Positions 8,336 to 16,534 of a stretch of 64,000 bases of DNA are shown here, piece by piece. The translations under genes were made by a program, and so were the position numbers. Position 1 is the first letter of the stretch. Every line of letters begins with the position of its first letter. The notes beneath the pieces are model-generated. The model saw only the letters and a list, made by a program, of their open reading frames with translations, had not been told where the DNA came from and ran no database searches. The stretch lies in assembly GCF_000428905.1 (NCBI RefSeq), contig NZ_KE386814.1, forward strand, positions 427,758 through 491,757. The letters run 5' to 3'. This DNA is from Brumicola pallidula DSM 14239 = ACAM 615. Lineage in GTDB: Bacteria; Pseudomonadota; Gammaproteobacteria; Enterobacterales; Alteromonadaceae.

Positions 8336-8638
8336 ATGAAAACTAATTTAGCAATTGCAGCAGCACTAGCCACTATTATGACAACAGGCGTTATTGATAC
8401 TGCAGAAGCGTCAGATAAAGCAAAAAAAGAGAAGTGCTACGGTATCTCTGCGGCGGGTCAAAATGACTGTGCAAACTTAGCCGGTACACATAGCTGTGCA
8501 GGTCAAGCAACAATCGATAACGATGTTGGTGAATGGCGTTTAGTACCCGGCGGCACTTGCACCGAGCTTGGCGGTTTTGATAAAAGCAAAGCCAAAGAAA
8601 TGATGACAGCAATGAAAGCCAAGAAAAACGGTTACTAG
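8336..8638 (+). CDS. bufA1: Bufferin-type RiPP precursor (BufA1, DUF2282 family)
   Basis: A 100-aa DUF2282/BufA1 precursor. Residues 1-26 are a signal peptide ending near AEA, so the product is exported. The core has four cysteines in the family pattern: KCYGIS, NDCAN, HSCAG and a final GTC in VPGGTC. Known bufferins have core cysteines modified by the BufB/BufC pair and bind copper in the periplasm; that this one does so is inference. A good ribosome site (AAGGA, 7 bases before the ATG) supports the start. bufB follows after 105 bases, and a perfect 12-bp palindrome (CATCAGCTGATG, 8695-8706) lies in that gap. The lysine-rich tail ([17 protein letters not shown]) is unremarkable for the family. 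Confidence 0.92.
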   Translation: MKTNLAIAAALATIMTTGVIDTAEASDKAKKEKCYGISAAGQNDCANLAGTHSCAGQATIDNDVGEWRLVPGGTCTELGGFDKSKAKEMMTAMKAKKNGY

Positions 8639-8743
8639 ATAAATACGACTCTTTTCGCCTATGTATTTTACTCATGACTCGCTATTTAACTGGGCATCAG
8701 CTGATGTTGGTTAGATCCTAGGTGTTACAAATGGCAGGTATGA

Positions 8744-9736
8744 ATGAATAGTAAGTCAAATACAAAGCCCAACAGCCTTATTGGCGTTGGGCTTCGTCAT
8801 TCTCATTACGCCGACGCTTTATCTAAAAAGGCCTTAGCTGACGAGGCAATAAACTCGATAAATGAGAATGGCACAAAGCACAATATAGATTTTGTGGAAG
8901 TGCACGCAGAAAATTTCTTTGCTGCAGGCGGTATCACTCAATCTCTACTTCACGACATTGCACAAGCTTATCCACTGAGTTTACACGGCACGTCTTTAGG
9001 GCTGGGTTCTACACTGCCGGTGCCAACTGGTATCTTGCAGCAATTTACTAAGTTGGTAAAAACGATTCAACCGCTATTAGTTTCCGAGCACCTTTGCTTT
9101 AATCGCGCGCAAGTTAACGGCAACATATTACATAGTGGTGACTTACTTCCCATTCCTTATAATACGCAATCATTGCGCACTATTGTTACGCATATTCAGC
9201 AAGTTCAAGACAGTATTCAACGCCCACTTTTAATTGAAAACTTGTCGGCCTACATTACGCCGAGTGAATTGGTGGTGCATACTAAAGATGACATGACCGA
9301 GTTTGAATTTTTGGTCAGCATGTGTGAAACCGCAGGATGCGGCATATTACTTGATTTAAATAACCTTATTATTAACGAACTGAATCGAAAAACACCTAAT
9401 CCTTTAGCCATTATTCAGCAACGTTTGCAGGCATTACCTGCGCATATGGTCGGTGAAATACATTTGGCCGGTTACACCGAGCAAATACCCGCTTCAGATG
9501 AGGATATAAAGCAAACTAATTTCATCATTGATGACCATGGTGCACCCGTATCCGAACAATGTTGGCAACTATATAAATATGCGCTGCAGCAATTTCCTGG
9601 CACACCCACCTTAGTAGAATGGGATACCAAAATGCCAGAATGGTCAGTATTGGTAAATGAAGCTAACAAAGCCCGGTCGATAGCTGAAGCAGTCGCCGCG
9701 ACTGCAGATGATTCTTTCTTGGCATCGCATTCATGA
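8744..9736 (+). CDS. bufB: BufB, DUF692 multinuclear-iron RiPP-modifying enzyme
   Basis: A 330-aa protein of the DUF692/MbnB-like TIM-barrel family. The start IGVGLRHSHY, then DFVEVHAENFF, LSLHGTSLGLGS, VSEHLCF, LLIENLSAY, GILLDLNNLIIN and EIHLAGYTE are the metal-ligand and barrel motifs of the family, ending with TLVEWDTKMP. MbnB and bufferin enzymes are oxygen-dependent iron enzymes that convert precursor cysteines to oxazolone/thioamide or thiooxazole groups. Its substrate here should be the BufA1 precursor directly upstream. The stop overlaps the start of the next gene by 4 bases (ATGA), so BufB and BufC are translationally coupled, as expected for a two-protein complex. The ATG at 8744 and another at 8740 in a different frame lie close together. 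Confidence 0.93.
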   Translation: MNSKSNTKPNSLIGVGLRHSHYADALSKKALADEAINSINENGTKHNIDFVEVHAENFFAAGGITQSLLHDIAQAYPLSLHGTSLGLGSTLPVPTGILQQFTKLVKTIQPLLVSEHLCFNRAQVNGNILHSGDLLPIPYNTQSLRTIVTHIQQVQDSIQRPLLIENLSAYITPSELVVHTKDDMTEFEFLVSMCETAGCGILLDLNNLIINELNRKTPNPLAIIQQRLQALPAHMVGEIHLAGYTEQIPASDEDIKQTNFIIDDHGAPVSEQCWQLYKYALQQFPGTPTLVEWDTKMPEWSVLVNEANKARSIAEAVAATADDSFLASHS

Positions 9737-10716
9737 ATAAAAGTGATAAAGCAGCCATCCATGCAGGTGATGATAAGCAGAGTAATCAATTAAATGCTTA
9801 TAAAGGCGCCCAGTTAGGAGAGAAGCCAGGAAATGCTCAAGGCAAGCAACTAGACAATGACCAAGGTGATCAGATGAATGCTAATCAGGATTATCAGGGT
9901 CAATTGCTCGCTAAGATTTTTAATATACAGCCACAGCCTTTGCAAAAGGAACTGACTGAAACCGCGGTGCGAATTCAATTAGATGCTAGCATCCAAGTTA
10001 ACATCCAGACCGGTCTTAATGTATACACCAATAACTTTATTGAAAATGGCATTCGGGCACTTTCAATTACATTTCCAACAGTTGAGGGCTTAATAGGCGA
10101 GGATAGCTTTAGAATGTTATCGCGCAAATTGTTAAGCCATGAAGTAAAGGCGAGTTTCGACTGGGCTGAATATGGCATTACGTTGCCAACTTTTATTGAA
10201 GGCCAAGAAGCGCTTGAAATATATCCGTTTTTGAGTGAAGTCGCCGAATTAGATTGGGCAATTCATGGTGTGCAGCGCCAAGCTGATAAAGAATTCGCGC
10301 CAAGCACATTTGCATCTTTAGAAACCGGTGATACTGATTTATTGTGTTTCATCGCTGCACCTGGCTTGCAGTTACTTAATTTTTGGTTTCCCGTAGTCGA
10401 TTTGTATCAACTGATACACGATCCCTATCTGCAATCTGAAGAGGGCATATTAGTCCGCAAAGCATTATTAGAGAAGATCACAACATCAATAAATAATGCA
10501 ATTAATATGGGCACTGCACGCTCTCTTGTATTGTGGCGTGCAGAGTACAAAGCGCAATTTGAATATGTAACGGATGCGCAAGCAGACGTGATACAAAAAA
10601 TAAGCGCGCAAGCCTCTGTGAACGATGTTATTGACACTATTAGTACGCACAATATTGACCTCACAGAGTGGTTAAGCAAGGCGATATCGACTAAATTAAT
10701 CTTTGCAGTAGCCTAA
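9733..10716 (+). CDS. bufC: BufC-like partner protein (DUF2063 family) with long N-terminal extension
   Basis: A 327-aa protein with the DUF2063/HvfC-BufC domain. Visible family segments are NVYTNNFIENGIRALSITFPTVEGLIGEDSF and YGITLPTFIEG, then FLSEVAELDWAIH and a C-terminal beta-rich half with LWRAEY. This family partners DUF692 enzymes and presents the precursor peptide. The match starts only near residue 55. The first 55 residues are a low-complexity stretch rich in Q, N, D, K and G with repeated short units (QLNAYKGAQLGE, QLDNDQGDQMNA), not expected for this family. Start and frame are fixed by the 4-base overlap with bufB. No DoxX-type membrane gene (often bufD) follows; the next gene is a cation antiporter. 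Confidence 0.87.
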   Translation: MNKSDKAAIHAGDDKQSNQLNAYKGAQLGEKPGNAQGKQLDNDQGDQMNANQDYQGQLLAKIFNIQPQPLQKELTETAVRIQLDASIQVNIQTGLNVYTNNFIENGIRALSITFPTVEGLIGEDSFRMLSRKLLSHEVKASFDWAEYGITLPTFIEGQEALEIYPFLSEVAELDWAIHGVQRQADKEFAPSTFASLETGDTDLLCFIAAPGLQLLNFWFPVVDLYQLIHDPYLQSEEGILVRKALLEKITTSINNAINMGTARSLVLWRAEYKAQFEYVTDAQADVIQKISAQASVNDVIDTISTHNIDLTEWLSKAISTKLIFAVA

Positions 10717-10781
10717 ATATTGCCGTTTAGCTTTATGTTAACGCCAAATTTAAACCAACATCACTACAAGTGAACACTTAT

Positions 10782-10824
10782 AAAAACGCTTTGCGCTGTT
10801 ATTAACGGTAATTTGCGTTTTTTT
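10782..10824 (+). terminator. Possible terminator of the bufferin operon
   Basis: About 65 bases after the bufC stop, AAAAACGC (10782-10789) can pair with GCGTTTTT (10815-10822) and is followed by more T. The 25-base loop is long, so the hairpin is weaker than a classic intrinsic terminator. It would close the bufA1-bufB-bufC unit before the antiporter gene. Confidence 0.4.
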
Positions 10825-10974
10825 CGTTGTGCTATTTGTTCAATTTTTGGATGACTGAGCTTAAGGTGTTCAACAACAGTATTATATGCAGCGAATGTTG
10901 ACTATAGTAGTATGAATATGCGCTAGTTTTCGATTTAAAATAAAGAGCTTTCATTTTTTCACCAAGGACCATTA

Positions 10975-12726
10975 ATGAGTTTATTGACCTCTGTCGCCAT
11001 ATTTTTAGGCGCTACTTTAGTTGCTGTTCCCCTATTTAAAAAATTAAAACTGGGTGCCATTCTTGGTTATCTGATTGCTGGCGTTGTCATTGGTCCCTCT
11101 GTGTTTAACCTCGTTAGCGACCCTTACACTATTTTGCACTTCGCTGAATTAGGCGTTGTGCTGCTGTTGTTTGTCATTGGTTTAGAGCTCGAACCGGCCA
11201 CTCTTTGGCGCATGCGCAATCAAATTATTTTTAGTGGTGGTTCACAGCTATTAGCATCAGCAGCGGCAATCGGCTTGTTTAGTCATTTTGTGTTGGGTCT
11301 TAGTTTTACCGCCAGTTTAGTGATTGGACTAGCCTTAGCATTGTCTTCTACCGCTTTCGCAATTCAGTTAATGAATGAACAACGTATTTTGCAAACGCCG
11401 CCAGGACAGCGCGGCTTTTCGATTTTATTAATGCAAGATGTTGCCGTGATCCCCATTTTGCTCTTAGTGACTGCGTTGGCTCCTTTGCAAACTGAATCCG
11501 GTCCGGCTTGGTATATCAGTTTAGGCGCCGTTGTTAGTGTCTTGCTGGTGGGTCGCTTTTTGGTCAATCCACTGTTAAGAGTGGTAGCACGCTATGGTAG
11601 CTCAGAAGTAATGACGGCTGCGGCTTTATTCATTGTGCTTGTGACTGGGTTGGCAATGGATAAAGTGGGCCTGTCGATGGGCATGGGCGCATTTATCGCG
11701 GGTATATTACTGGCTGACAGCAGCTTTAAACATCAGTTAGAAACTGAAATAGAGCCTTTTAAGGGTTTGTTGTTAGGCTTGTTCTTCATTGCTATTGGCA
11801 TGAATCTCGACTTGCAGTTACTTTTCAATGACCCCGTTTTTATGGTCAGTATGAGTATTCTGCTGGTAATTGTGAAAGGAGCTATTATTTTTTCCATTTT
11901 GCGCGCATCCAAACAATCGTCAAGCGATTCAATACGCGTTGCAATCATGCTTTCACAAGGTGGTGAATTCGCTTTTGTTGTGATGACCTTGGCATTATCG
12001 AATACGGTGTTAGACGCTGCTATTGCTGGCCAGGTTAATTTGATCGTGGGTTTGTCTATGGCATTAACGTCACCTGCGGTGATTGTGTACAGCCTATTCT
12101 TTAATACTAAAAACTGTCCGGCTGTTTATGATTCTATTGCGGATGCATCTGAGTCAAGGGTAATCATCGCTGGCTTTGGTCGTTTTGGACAAATTACGGG
12201 TCGTATTCTAGCCGCAAACAGCATTCCATTTACAGCAATGGATAAAGATGCTGAGCATATTGAGTTTGTGCGTCAATTTGGTAATAAAGTATACTTTGGT
12301 GATGCGACACGCTTGGAGTTATTAAAAAGAGCCGGCATTGAAAACGCCAGAGTATTATTAGTTGCTATCGATAATGGTGAAGAAATAACCGAAGTGGTTA
12401 AACTGGTTCAACTTGAGTTTCCAAAAGTTAAAATTATTGCCCGCGCGCGCAATCGGATGCATGCGATAGAGTTGTCAAGGTTAGGCGTCAGTTACTTTGT
12501 TCGCGAATTGTTTGATAGTGCATTGTCAGCATCAAAAGAAGTGCTCAAAGCTTACGGTTACACACAGGGCCAAGCCGACGGCATGGCGACTATTTTCTCG
12601 GAACACGATACCAAAATGCTGGAGCGAGTAATAAAAGAAAACCTCGGTATACCTGAAATAATAAAGAGCACGGAACTGGGTAGAAAAGAATTGCAGCAGT
12701 TGTTTGAAGAAGACAAACAAGACTGA
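10975..12726 (+). CDS. CPA2-family monovalent cation:proton antiporter (Kef type)
   Basis: A 583-aa protein with about twelve membrane helices in residues 1-375, including the Kef/CPA2 motifs LGYLIAGVVIGPS, LLFVIGLELEP, SSTAFAIQLMNE and MGAFIAGILLADS. A TrkA-N/RCK domain begins near residue 395 with the nucleotide-binding GFGRFGQ (G-x-G-x-x-G) and the acidic residue in AMDKDAEH. Such proteins exchange K+ or Na+ for H+ and respond to NAD(H) or glutathione adducts; the substrate cannot be read from sequence. A ribosome site (CAAGGACC) lies just before the ATG. It converges with the hydrolase gene, with 15 bases between stops and no clear terminator. Confidence 0.93.
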   Translation: MSLLTSVAIFLGATLVAVPLFKKLKLGAILGYLIAGVVIGPSVFNLVSDPYTILHFAELGVVLLLFVIGLELEPATLWRMRNQIIFSGGSQLLASAAAIGLFSHFVLGLSFTASLVIGLALALSSTAFAIQLMNEQRILQTPPGQRGFSILLMQDVAVIPILLLVTALAPLQTESGPAWYISLGAVVSVLLVGRFLVNPLLRVVARYGSSEVMTAAALFIVLVTGLAMDKVGLSMGMGAFIAGILLADSSFKHQLETEIEPFKGLLLGLFFIAIGMNLDLQLLFNDPVFMVSMSILLVIVKGAIIFSILRASKQSSSDSIRVAIMLSQGGEFAFVVMTLALSNTVLDAAIAGQVNLIVGLSMALTSPAVIVYSLFFNTKNCPAVYDSIADASESRVIIAGFGRFGQITGRILAANSIPFTAMDKDAEHIEFVRQFGNKVYFGDATRLELLKRAGIENARVLLVAIDNGEEITEVVKLVQLEFPKVKIIARARNRMHAIELSRLGVSYFVRELFDSALSASKEVLKAYGYTQGQADGMATIFSEHDTKMLERVIKENLGIPEIIKSTELGRKELQQLFEEDKQD

Positions 12727-12741
12727 CCGCAACGTTAACGC

Positions 12742-14487
12742 TTAGTCTTCGTTCGATAATGGTTGCTTCACAAAGTGCATATCACTGTATGCATGACGCT
12801 TTTTTTCATTTGCCACGAAGGGGTGCATTTTTAGCCCGGTTACTTCATTTTTAAAATTGGTTTCAATAATTAAAAAGGCATCAGAAGCGGCGTTACTATT
12901 GTCCCACTCAACTTTAAATAAGTTTCCTTCATAAGGTATGACCTTGCCTTTAAGCGTGATCATGCGCTGGGACTGAATACGCAGATGATCCTCGTTAGGC
13001 ACACCTGCAGACGTCTCTAATACGCTGATTAACATACTGCCAAACCAGTTATCTTGATAAGTACCGATGATCTGTTTATTGCTAATTTGCATGAGCGTTG
13101 TGGCTTCGCGAACCGGTTCATCGTTTGCAAGATAATCAGCTTCTTGTTTAGCTTGCAGGTCCACAAAGGTCTTAACCCAATCACTTGGTGAGTCCTCGGG
13201 TAGTTTGGCACTGGGTATAAATGATTTTAAAATATGCTGCATAACCGAAGAACGCGCACCATAATTAGACCCATTATTTAACACCACAACACCTACCTCT
13301 AATTCGGGTAATAAAGCGACATACGCTTGGTATCCAGAAAGGGTGCCAGTATGAGAAATGAGTTTATAGCCAAACATATCGGCAATACGCCAGCCCAAGC
13401 CGTAAGTTTTAAATAAGGTGTTGTCCCACTCTTCTTCACTGTCAGATATATTAAGTATGGTTTGAGGTGACCACATTGCATTCAATACACTCATCGAAAA
13501 AGGCAGTGTTTTGGGCGAGAGTAGCGCCTTAACCCATTTAGTCATGCTCTGGGCATTACAAACAATACCGCCTGCGGCAACCGACATTTGCTGTGCTCGT
13601 TGTATGCTATTTCGAGGTACTGCGTACATTCCTTTGTTATCATTATGCGCATAACTCATTGCCGTATTTTTCAACTGAACGCTAGGAACATCGCCAGCAA
13701 AGCAAGTCATATCAAGCGGGGCAAAAATACCTTGCTCAATAAAATCACCATAGCTCATGCCGGAAACCTTGGCGACGATCTCGCCCGCGGCTATATACAG
13801 TACATTACTATAAGCATACTGAGTTCGAAAGCTAGTGAGTGGGGTCAAGTAGCGAAGGTTATGAATGACCTCTGCGCGCGAAAAGCCCGATGGTTCGGGC
13901 CAAATCATGCTGTCGCCCGCTCCGCCTGCGAGTCCACTGTGATGAACAAGCAGGTCTTTAATAGTGAATTCGCGTGTCACCCAAGCATCTTGCATTTGAA
14001 AGTCAGGTAAATACTGAGTGACTTTGTCGCTCCAATTAAGCTTGCCTTGGTCTACTAAAATACCAATAGCAGCGGCCGTAAATGCTTTGCTAGTGGAGGC
14101 TAGTCGGAAATACGTGTCTGGGTTGACGGTACTTTTTTTCTCAATATTGCGTAACCCAACTCCTTCCAAGAAAACCACCTTACCTTGATGAATAACACCC
14201 ACCGACATGCCCGGCGTGTAGAATGCAGCAAGGGCTTCTTGAATAAGCTGTTTAGTGGCTATGGGGTCGAAGCGATGCAAGGGATTAGTCTTGTTGGGTG
14301 CGGCAATTGCGTCGGTACTTGCAGGTTCATAAGCAACAGAAATTGCAGGTGAAATAGCGAATAGAAAAATAAAAAAGATAAAAATAAATGGCCAGTTGAT
14401 AGCCAATTTAGTGCTCTTTTTCTTATTCTCATAAACGCGAGTGTTAGCGCTGAAATTTGGCAATGCCGTATAGTTCAATCCAGTCAT
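12742..14487 (-). CDS. Beta-lactamase-class-C-like serine hydrolase
   Basis: A 581-aa exported serine hydrolase of the beta-lactamase/penicillin-binding-protein-4-like family. A hydrophobic N-terminal segment (residues 33-50, FIFIFFIFLFAISPAISVAY) acts as signal or anchor. The catalytic SxxK is in LASTSKAFTA and the YxN motif is in YAYSNVLY. HTGTLSGYQAY stands in for the KTG/HTG motif. After about residue 450 a separate C-terminal beta domain of the DUF3471 kind begins (IIGTYQDNWFGSM). Activity may be peptidase, esterase or D-aminopeptidase rather than antibiotic hydrolysis. Upstream lies the 4-bp repeat tract at 14591-14673, and an open frame running out of that tract ends in a TGA that overlaps this ATG. 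Confidence 0.9.
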   Translation of the reverse strand: MTGLNYTALPNFSANTRVYENKKKSTKLAINWPFIFIFFIFLFAISPAISVAYEPASTDAIAAPNKTNPLHRFDPIATKQLIQEALAAFYTPGMSVGVIHQGKVVFLEGVGLRNIEKKSTVNPDTYFRLASTSKAFTAAAIGILVDQGKLNWSDKVTQYLPDFQMQDAWVTREFTIKDLLVHHSGLAGGAGDSMIWPEPSGFSRAEVIHNLRYLTPLTSFRTQYAYSNVLYIAAGEIVAKVSGMSYGDFIEQGIFAPLDMTCFAGDVPSVQLKNTAMSYAHNDNKGMYAVPRNSIQRAQQMSVAAGGIVCNAQSMTKWVKALLSPKTLPFSMSVLNAMWSPQTILNISDSEEEWDNTLFKTYGLGWRIADMFGYKLISHTGTLSGYQAYVALLPELEVGVVVLNNGSNYGARSSVMQHILKSFIPSAKLPEDSPSDWVKTFVDLQAKQEADYLANDEPVREATTLMQISNKQIIGTYQDNWFGSMLISVLETSAGVPNEDHLRIQSQRMITLKGKVIPYEGNLFKVEWDNSNAASDAFLIIETNFKNEVTGLKMHPFVANEKKRHAYSDMHFVKQPLSNED

Positions 14488-14590
14488 GATTCATTCCGTC
14501 TTGTTTTTTTGATTGAAGGATATAGATGCGTTGATGTAAGTCGACAACCAAGTGTCACCCCAGTGTACGTGATATTTTGTGTATAAACTG

Positions 14591-14673
14591 TAAGTAAGTA
14601 AGTAAGTAAGCAAGTAAGTAAGCAAGCAAGTAAGCAAGCAAGTAAGCAAGCAAGCAAGCAAGTAAGCAAGCAG
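14591..14673 (-). repeat. Tetranucleotide tandem repeat (CTTA/CTTG), about 20 units
   Basis: Around twenty 4-base units alternate TAAG and CAAG on the plus strand (CTTA/CTTG on the minus strand). The tract sits 22 bases past the stop of the symporter gene and about 100 bases upstream of the hydrolase start, both on the minus strand. Tracts of 4-base units are prone to slippage; a change of one unit shifts any frame crossing the tract. A 61-codon minus-strand frame with a TTG start at 14669 crosses it and ends in ATGA with the hydrolase start. Confidence 0.97.
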
Positions 14674-14694
14674 CGACGTCAGGCTAGTATTGCC

Positions 14695-15570
14695 TTAATC
14701 TTGAGCTGACGGTTTCGGCACCGTTAACTTATGGTAAGCCACTAATAAAAACGCACCGACATACATTGTAATGCCATAAATCCCGGCGGCTATACTATAA
14801 GCACTGTTTTCAATAAATGTGATGGCGATGAGCATGGCCATTGTCGCATTTTGTGTGCCTATTTCGATGCCCAACGTTAGTCCATCTTTTTTCGACAAAG
14901 AACACGCTCGGGCTATTATTACGCCCATAATAGTCGCGCAAATATTCAAACTAAAGGTAATGAAAAAGACATCGGGAAAGGAGGCTTGCAGCATTTCTCT
15001 CTCTTGATATGAAATGGCCGCAATGAGCATCAACATAAATATGGTTGAAAAATATCTAAAAAACGGTTCGGCGCGTCGGGCTGCTTTTGAATACAAGTGT
15101 CTTAGCACCATGCCGATAGAAATGGGGATCAACAAAAGAACAATTAAGTTTATAGAAACGCCAATCAGTGAAAAGTCTGTCGCATCTGCTTGTGTGAAGT
15201 GGTCTATTGAAAATTTAATCAGCAGGGGTGTTGTGATAACACAAATTACCGTTGTAATTGCGGTTAGGCTCACCGATAACGCTAAGTTTGCGCGTGCAAT
15301 ATGACTGATCAGGTTTGACGTAGTGCCACCGGGACAAGCGGCTAAAATCATCACGCCAATGGCAATTTCAATTGGCGCTGAGAACGCCGTTACTAATGCA
15401 AATGCAAGTAGGGGCAATAAAATAAGTTGCCCTGTTAAGCCAGCAATAACGCTTTTAGGCACTTTTGCAAGACGCACAAAATCGTCTTTTACTAAGCCTA
15501 AGCCCATACCAAACATGATGACGCCAAGTATGGCTGGTAATAAAACTTGCGTGAAAATAGTATCTTGCAC
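14695..15570 (-). CDS. Bile acid:sodium symporter family transporter
   Basis: A 291-aa membrane protein of the BASS/SBF family, with about ten helices. The typical start MFGMGLGLVKDDF, the AACPGGTTSNLISHIARANLALS stretch holding the sodium site and helix break, and the GIEIGTQNATMAM motif of the second crossover helix are all visible. Family members take up bile acids, pantoate, pyruvate or other organic anions with sodium; the substrate cannot be predicted from sequence alone. The gene is flanked by two simple-repeat tracts (14591-14673 downstream, 15653-15750 upstream). An AAGGGAC ribosome site precedes the ATG. Confidence 0.93.
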   Translation of the reverse strand: MQDTIFTQVLLPAILGVIMFGMGLGLVKDDFVRLAKVPKSVIAGLTGQLILLPLLAFALVTAFSAPIEIAIGVMILAACPGGTTSNLISHIARANLALSVSLTAITTVICVITTPLLIKFSIDHFTQADATDFSLIGVSINLIVLLLIPISIGMVLRHLYSKAARRAEPFFRYFSTIFMLMLIAAISYQEREMLQASFPDVFFITFSLNICATIMGVIIARACSLSKKDGLTLGIEIGTQNATMAMLIAITFIENSAYSIAAGIYGITMYVGAFLLVAYHKLTVPKPSAQD

Positions 15571-15652
15571 ATTAAAGTCCCTTTTTAATTATTATTGATG
15601 CGATACTATTGTTCATGACGATGACAAAGCCGCGTCATTTGTAATCACAGCC

Positions 15653-15750
15653 CACTAGTCCACAAGTCCACAAGCCCAAAAACTACAAACTACAAACTAC
15701 AAACTACAAATCCACAAACGACAAACCACAAACCACAAACCAAAGTCCAC
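15653..15750. repeat. ACAAACT/CCACAA-type tandem repeat tract
   Basis: The 197-bp gap between the SDR and symporter genes contains imperfect short repeats: CCACAAG units, then four ACTACAA units, then ACAAACC units. Almost no G occurs on the plus strand here. No gene or terminator is visible in it. The changing unit resembles a slippage-grown tract. Confidence 0.85.
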
Positions 15751-15767
15751 CGTTCTGGAATGCAGTA

Positions 15768-16526
15768 TTAGCTCATTTTTGCCAACCATGACAGCGGCAT
15801 AATGCGCATAACCCGGGTAAGAATAGCCCAAGGCCATGCCGGAACATAACTATTTCCACCTTCTTTTTCAATCGCTTTTATAATTGCTTTACAGCCTGTC
15901 TCGGTATCAACCATAAAAGGGACTTTTTCTACTTTTTCATTTATTTCGCTGCGAATGAAGCCCGGGTGAATAGTCGATACTTTGATAGGTGTGCGCAGTA
16001 AATCAATACGGATCCCTTCAGATAACGAGGTAATGGCGGCTTTGGTCGCGGAATAAACGTTGAGCGCGCGGCGAAACCCACGTACAGCACTGATAGAAGA
16101 AATGGTAACAAGATGACCTGCGTTTTGTTCCCTAAATATGCCAACAGCTGCCTCACATTGTGCAATCGCCGATACAAAATTAGTGATAGCGGTTTCTTTA
16201 TTTGCTTTGAAATAACCAGTACCAATGGATGCACCTTTGCCCATGCCCGCGTTGACAATAACTCGGTCAAGGCTACCAAGTTCCTGTTTGAATTCGTTAA
16301 ACACCGTAAACACAGCGTCGTGATCGTTAACATCAAGTGACTTAATTAGTACGGTAATATCCGGGTTAATTTCCTCTAATTCAGCCTTTAGCGCTTCTAA
16401 TCGCTCTACGCGTCTTGCACACAAGGCAAGGTTTCGGCCCATTTTTGCATACAACATCGCCATGCCTTTCCCTAATCCAGAACTAGCACCGGTTATCAAA
16501 ATGTTTTGTCGAACGGTAGCTGACAT
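15768..16526 (-). CDS. Short-chain dehydrogenase/reductase
   Basis: A 252-aa classical SDR. The cofactor motif is ITGASSGLGKG (residues 11-21), followed by CARRVERLE, which suggests NADP preference from the basic residues after strand 2. NAGMGKG stands for the NAG motif. The catalytic residues are in TISSISAVRG (Ser) and YSATKAA (Tyr and Lys). The substrate is unknown. The stop-to-start gap from the phosphotransferase gene is only 8 bases, so it is the last gene of a three-gene operon with that protein and an acyl-CoA dehydrogenase. This suggests oxidation or processing of a fatty or hydroxyacyl compound. The C terminus (WPWAILTRVMRIMPLSWLAKM) is amphipathic and may touch the membrane. Confidence 0.93.
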   Translation of the reverse strand: MSATVRQNILITGASSGLGKGMAMLYAKMGRNLALCARRVERLEALKAELEEINPDITVLIKSLDVNDHDAVFTVFNEFKQELGSLDRVIVNAGMGKGASIGTGYFKANKETAITNFVSAIAQCEAAVGIFREQNAGHLVTISSISAVRGFRRALNVYSATKAAITSLSEGIRIDLLRTPIKVSTIHPGFIRSEINEKVEKVPFMVDTETGCKAIIKAIEKEGGNSYVPAWPWAILTRVMRIMPLSWLAKMS

Positions 16527-16534
16527 AAAATTCT

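Noticed and set aside
8391-8675. Minus-strand frame of 94 codons across bufA1.
   Set aside because: It lies opposite a gene with a clear family match and signal peptide, and its own sequence resembles no protein.
13588-14010. Plus-strand frame of 140 codons inside the beta-lactamase-like gene.
   Set aside because: It is antisense to a conserved catalytic domain and has no ribosome site or recognisable family.
14591-15750. The repeat tracts could be mistaken for CRISPR arrays.
   Set aside because: Units are contiguous or only a few bases apart with no unique spacers, and no cas gene is present.
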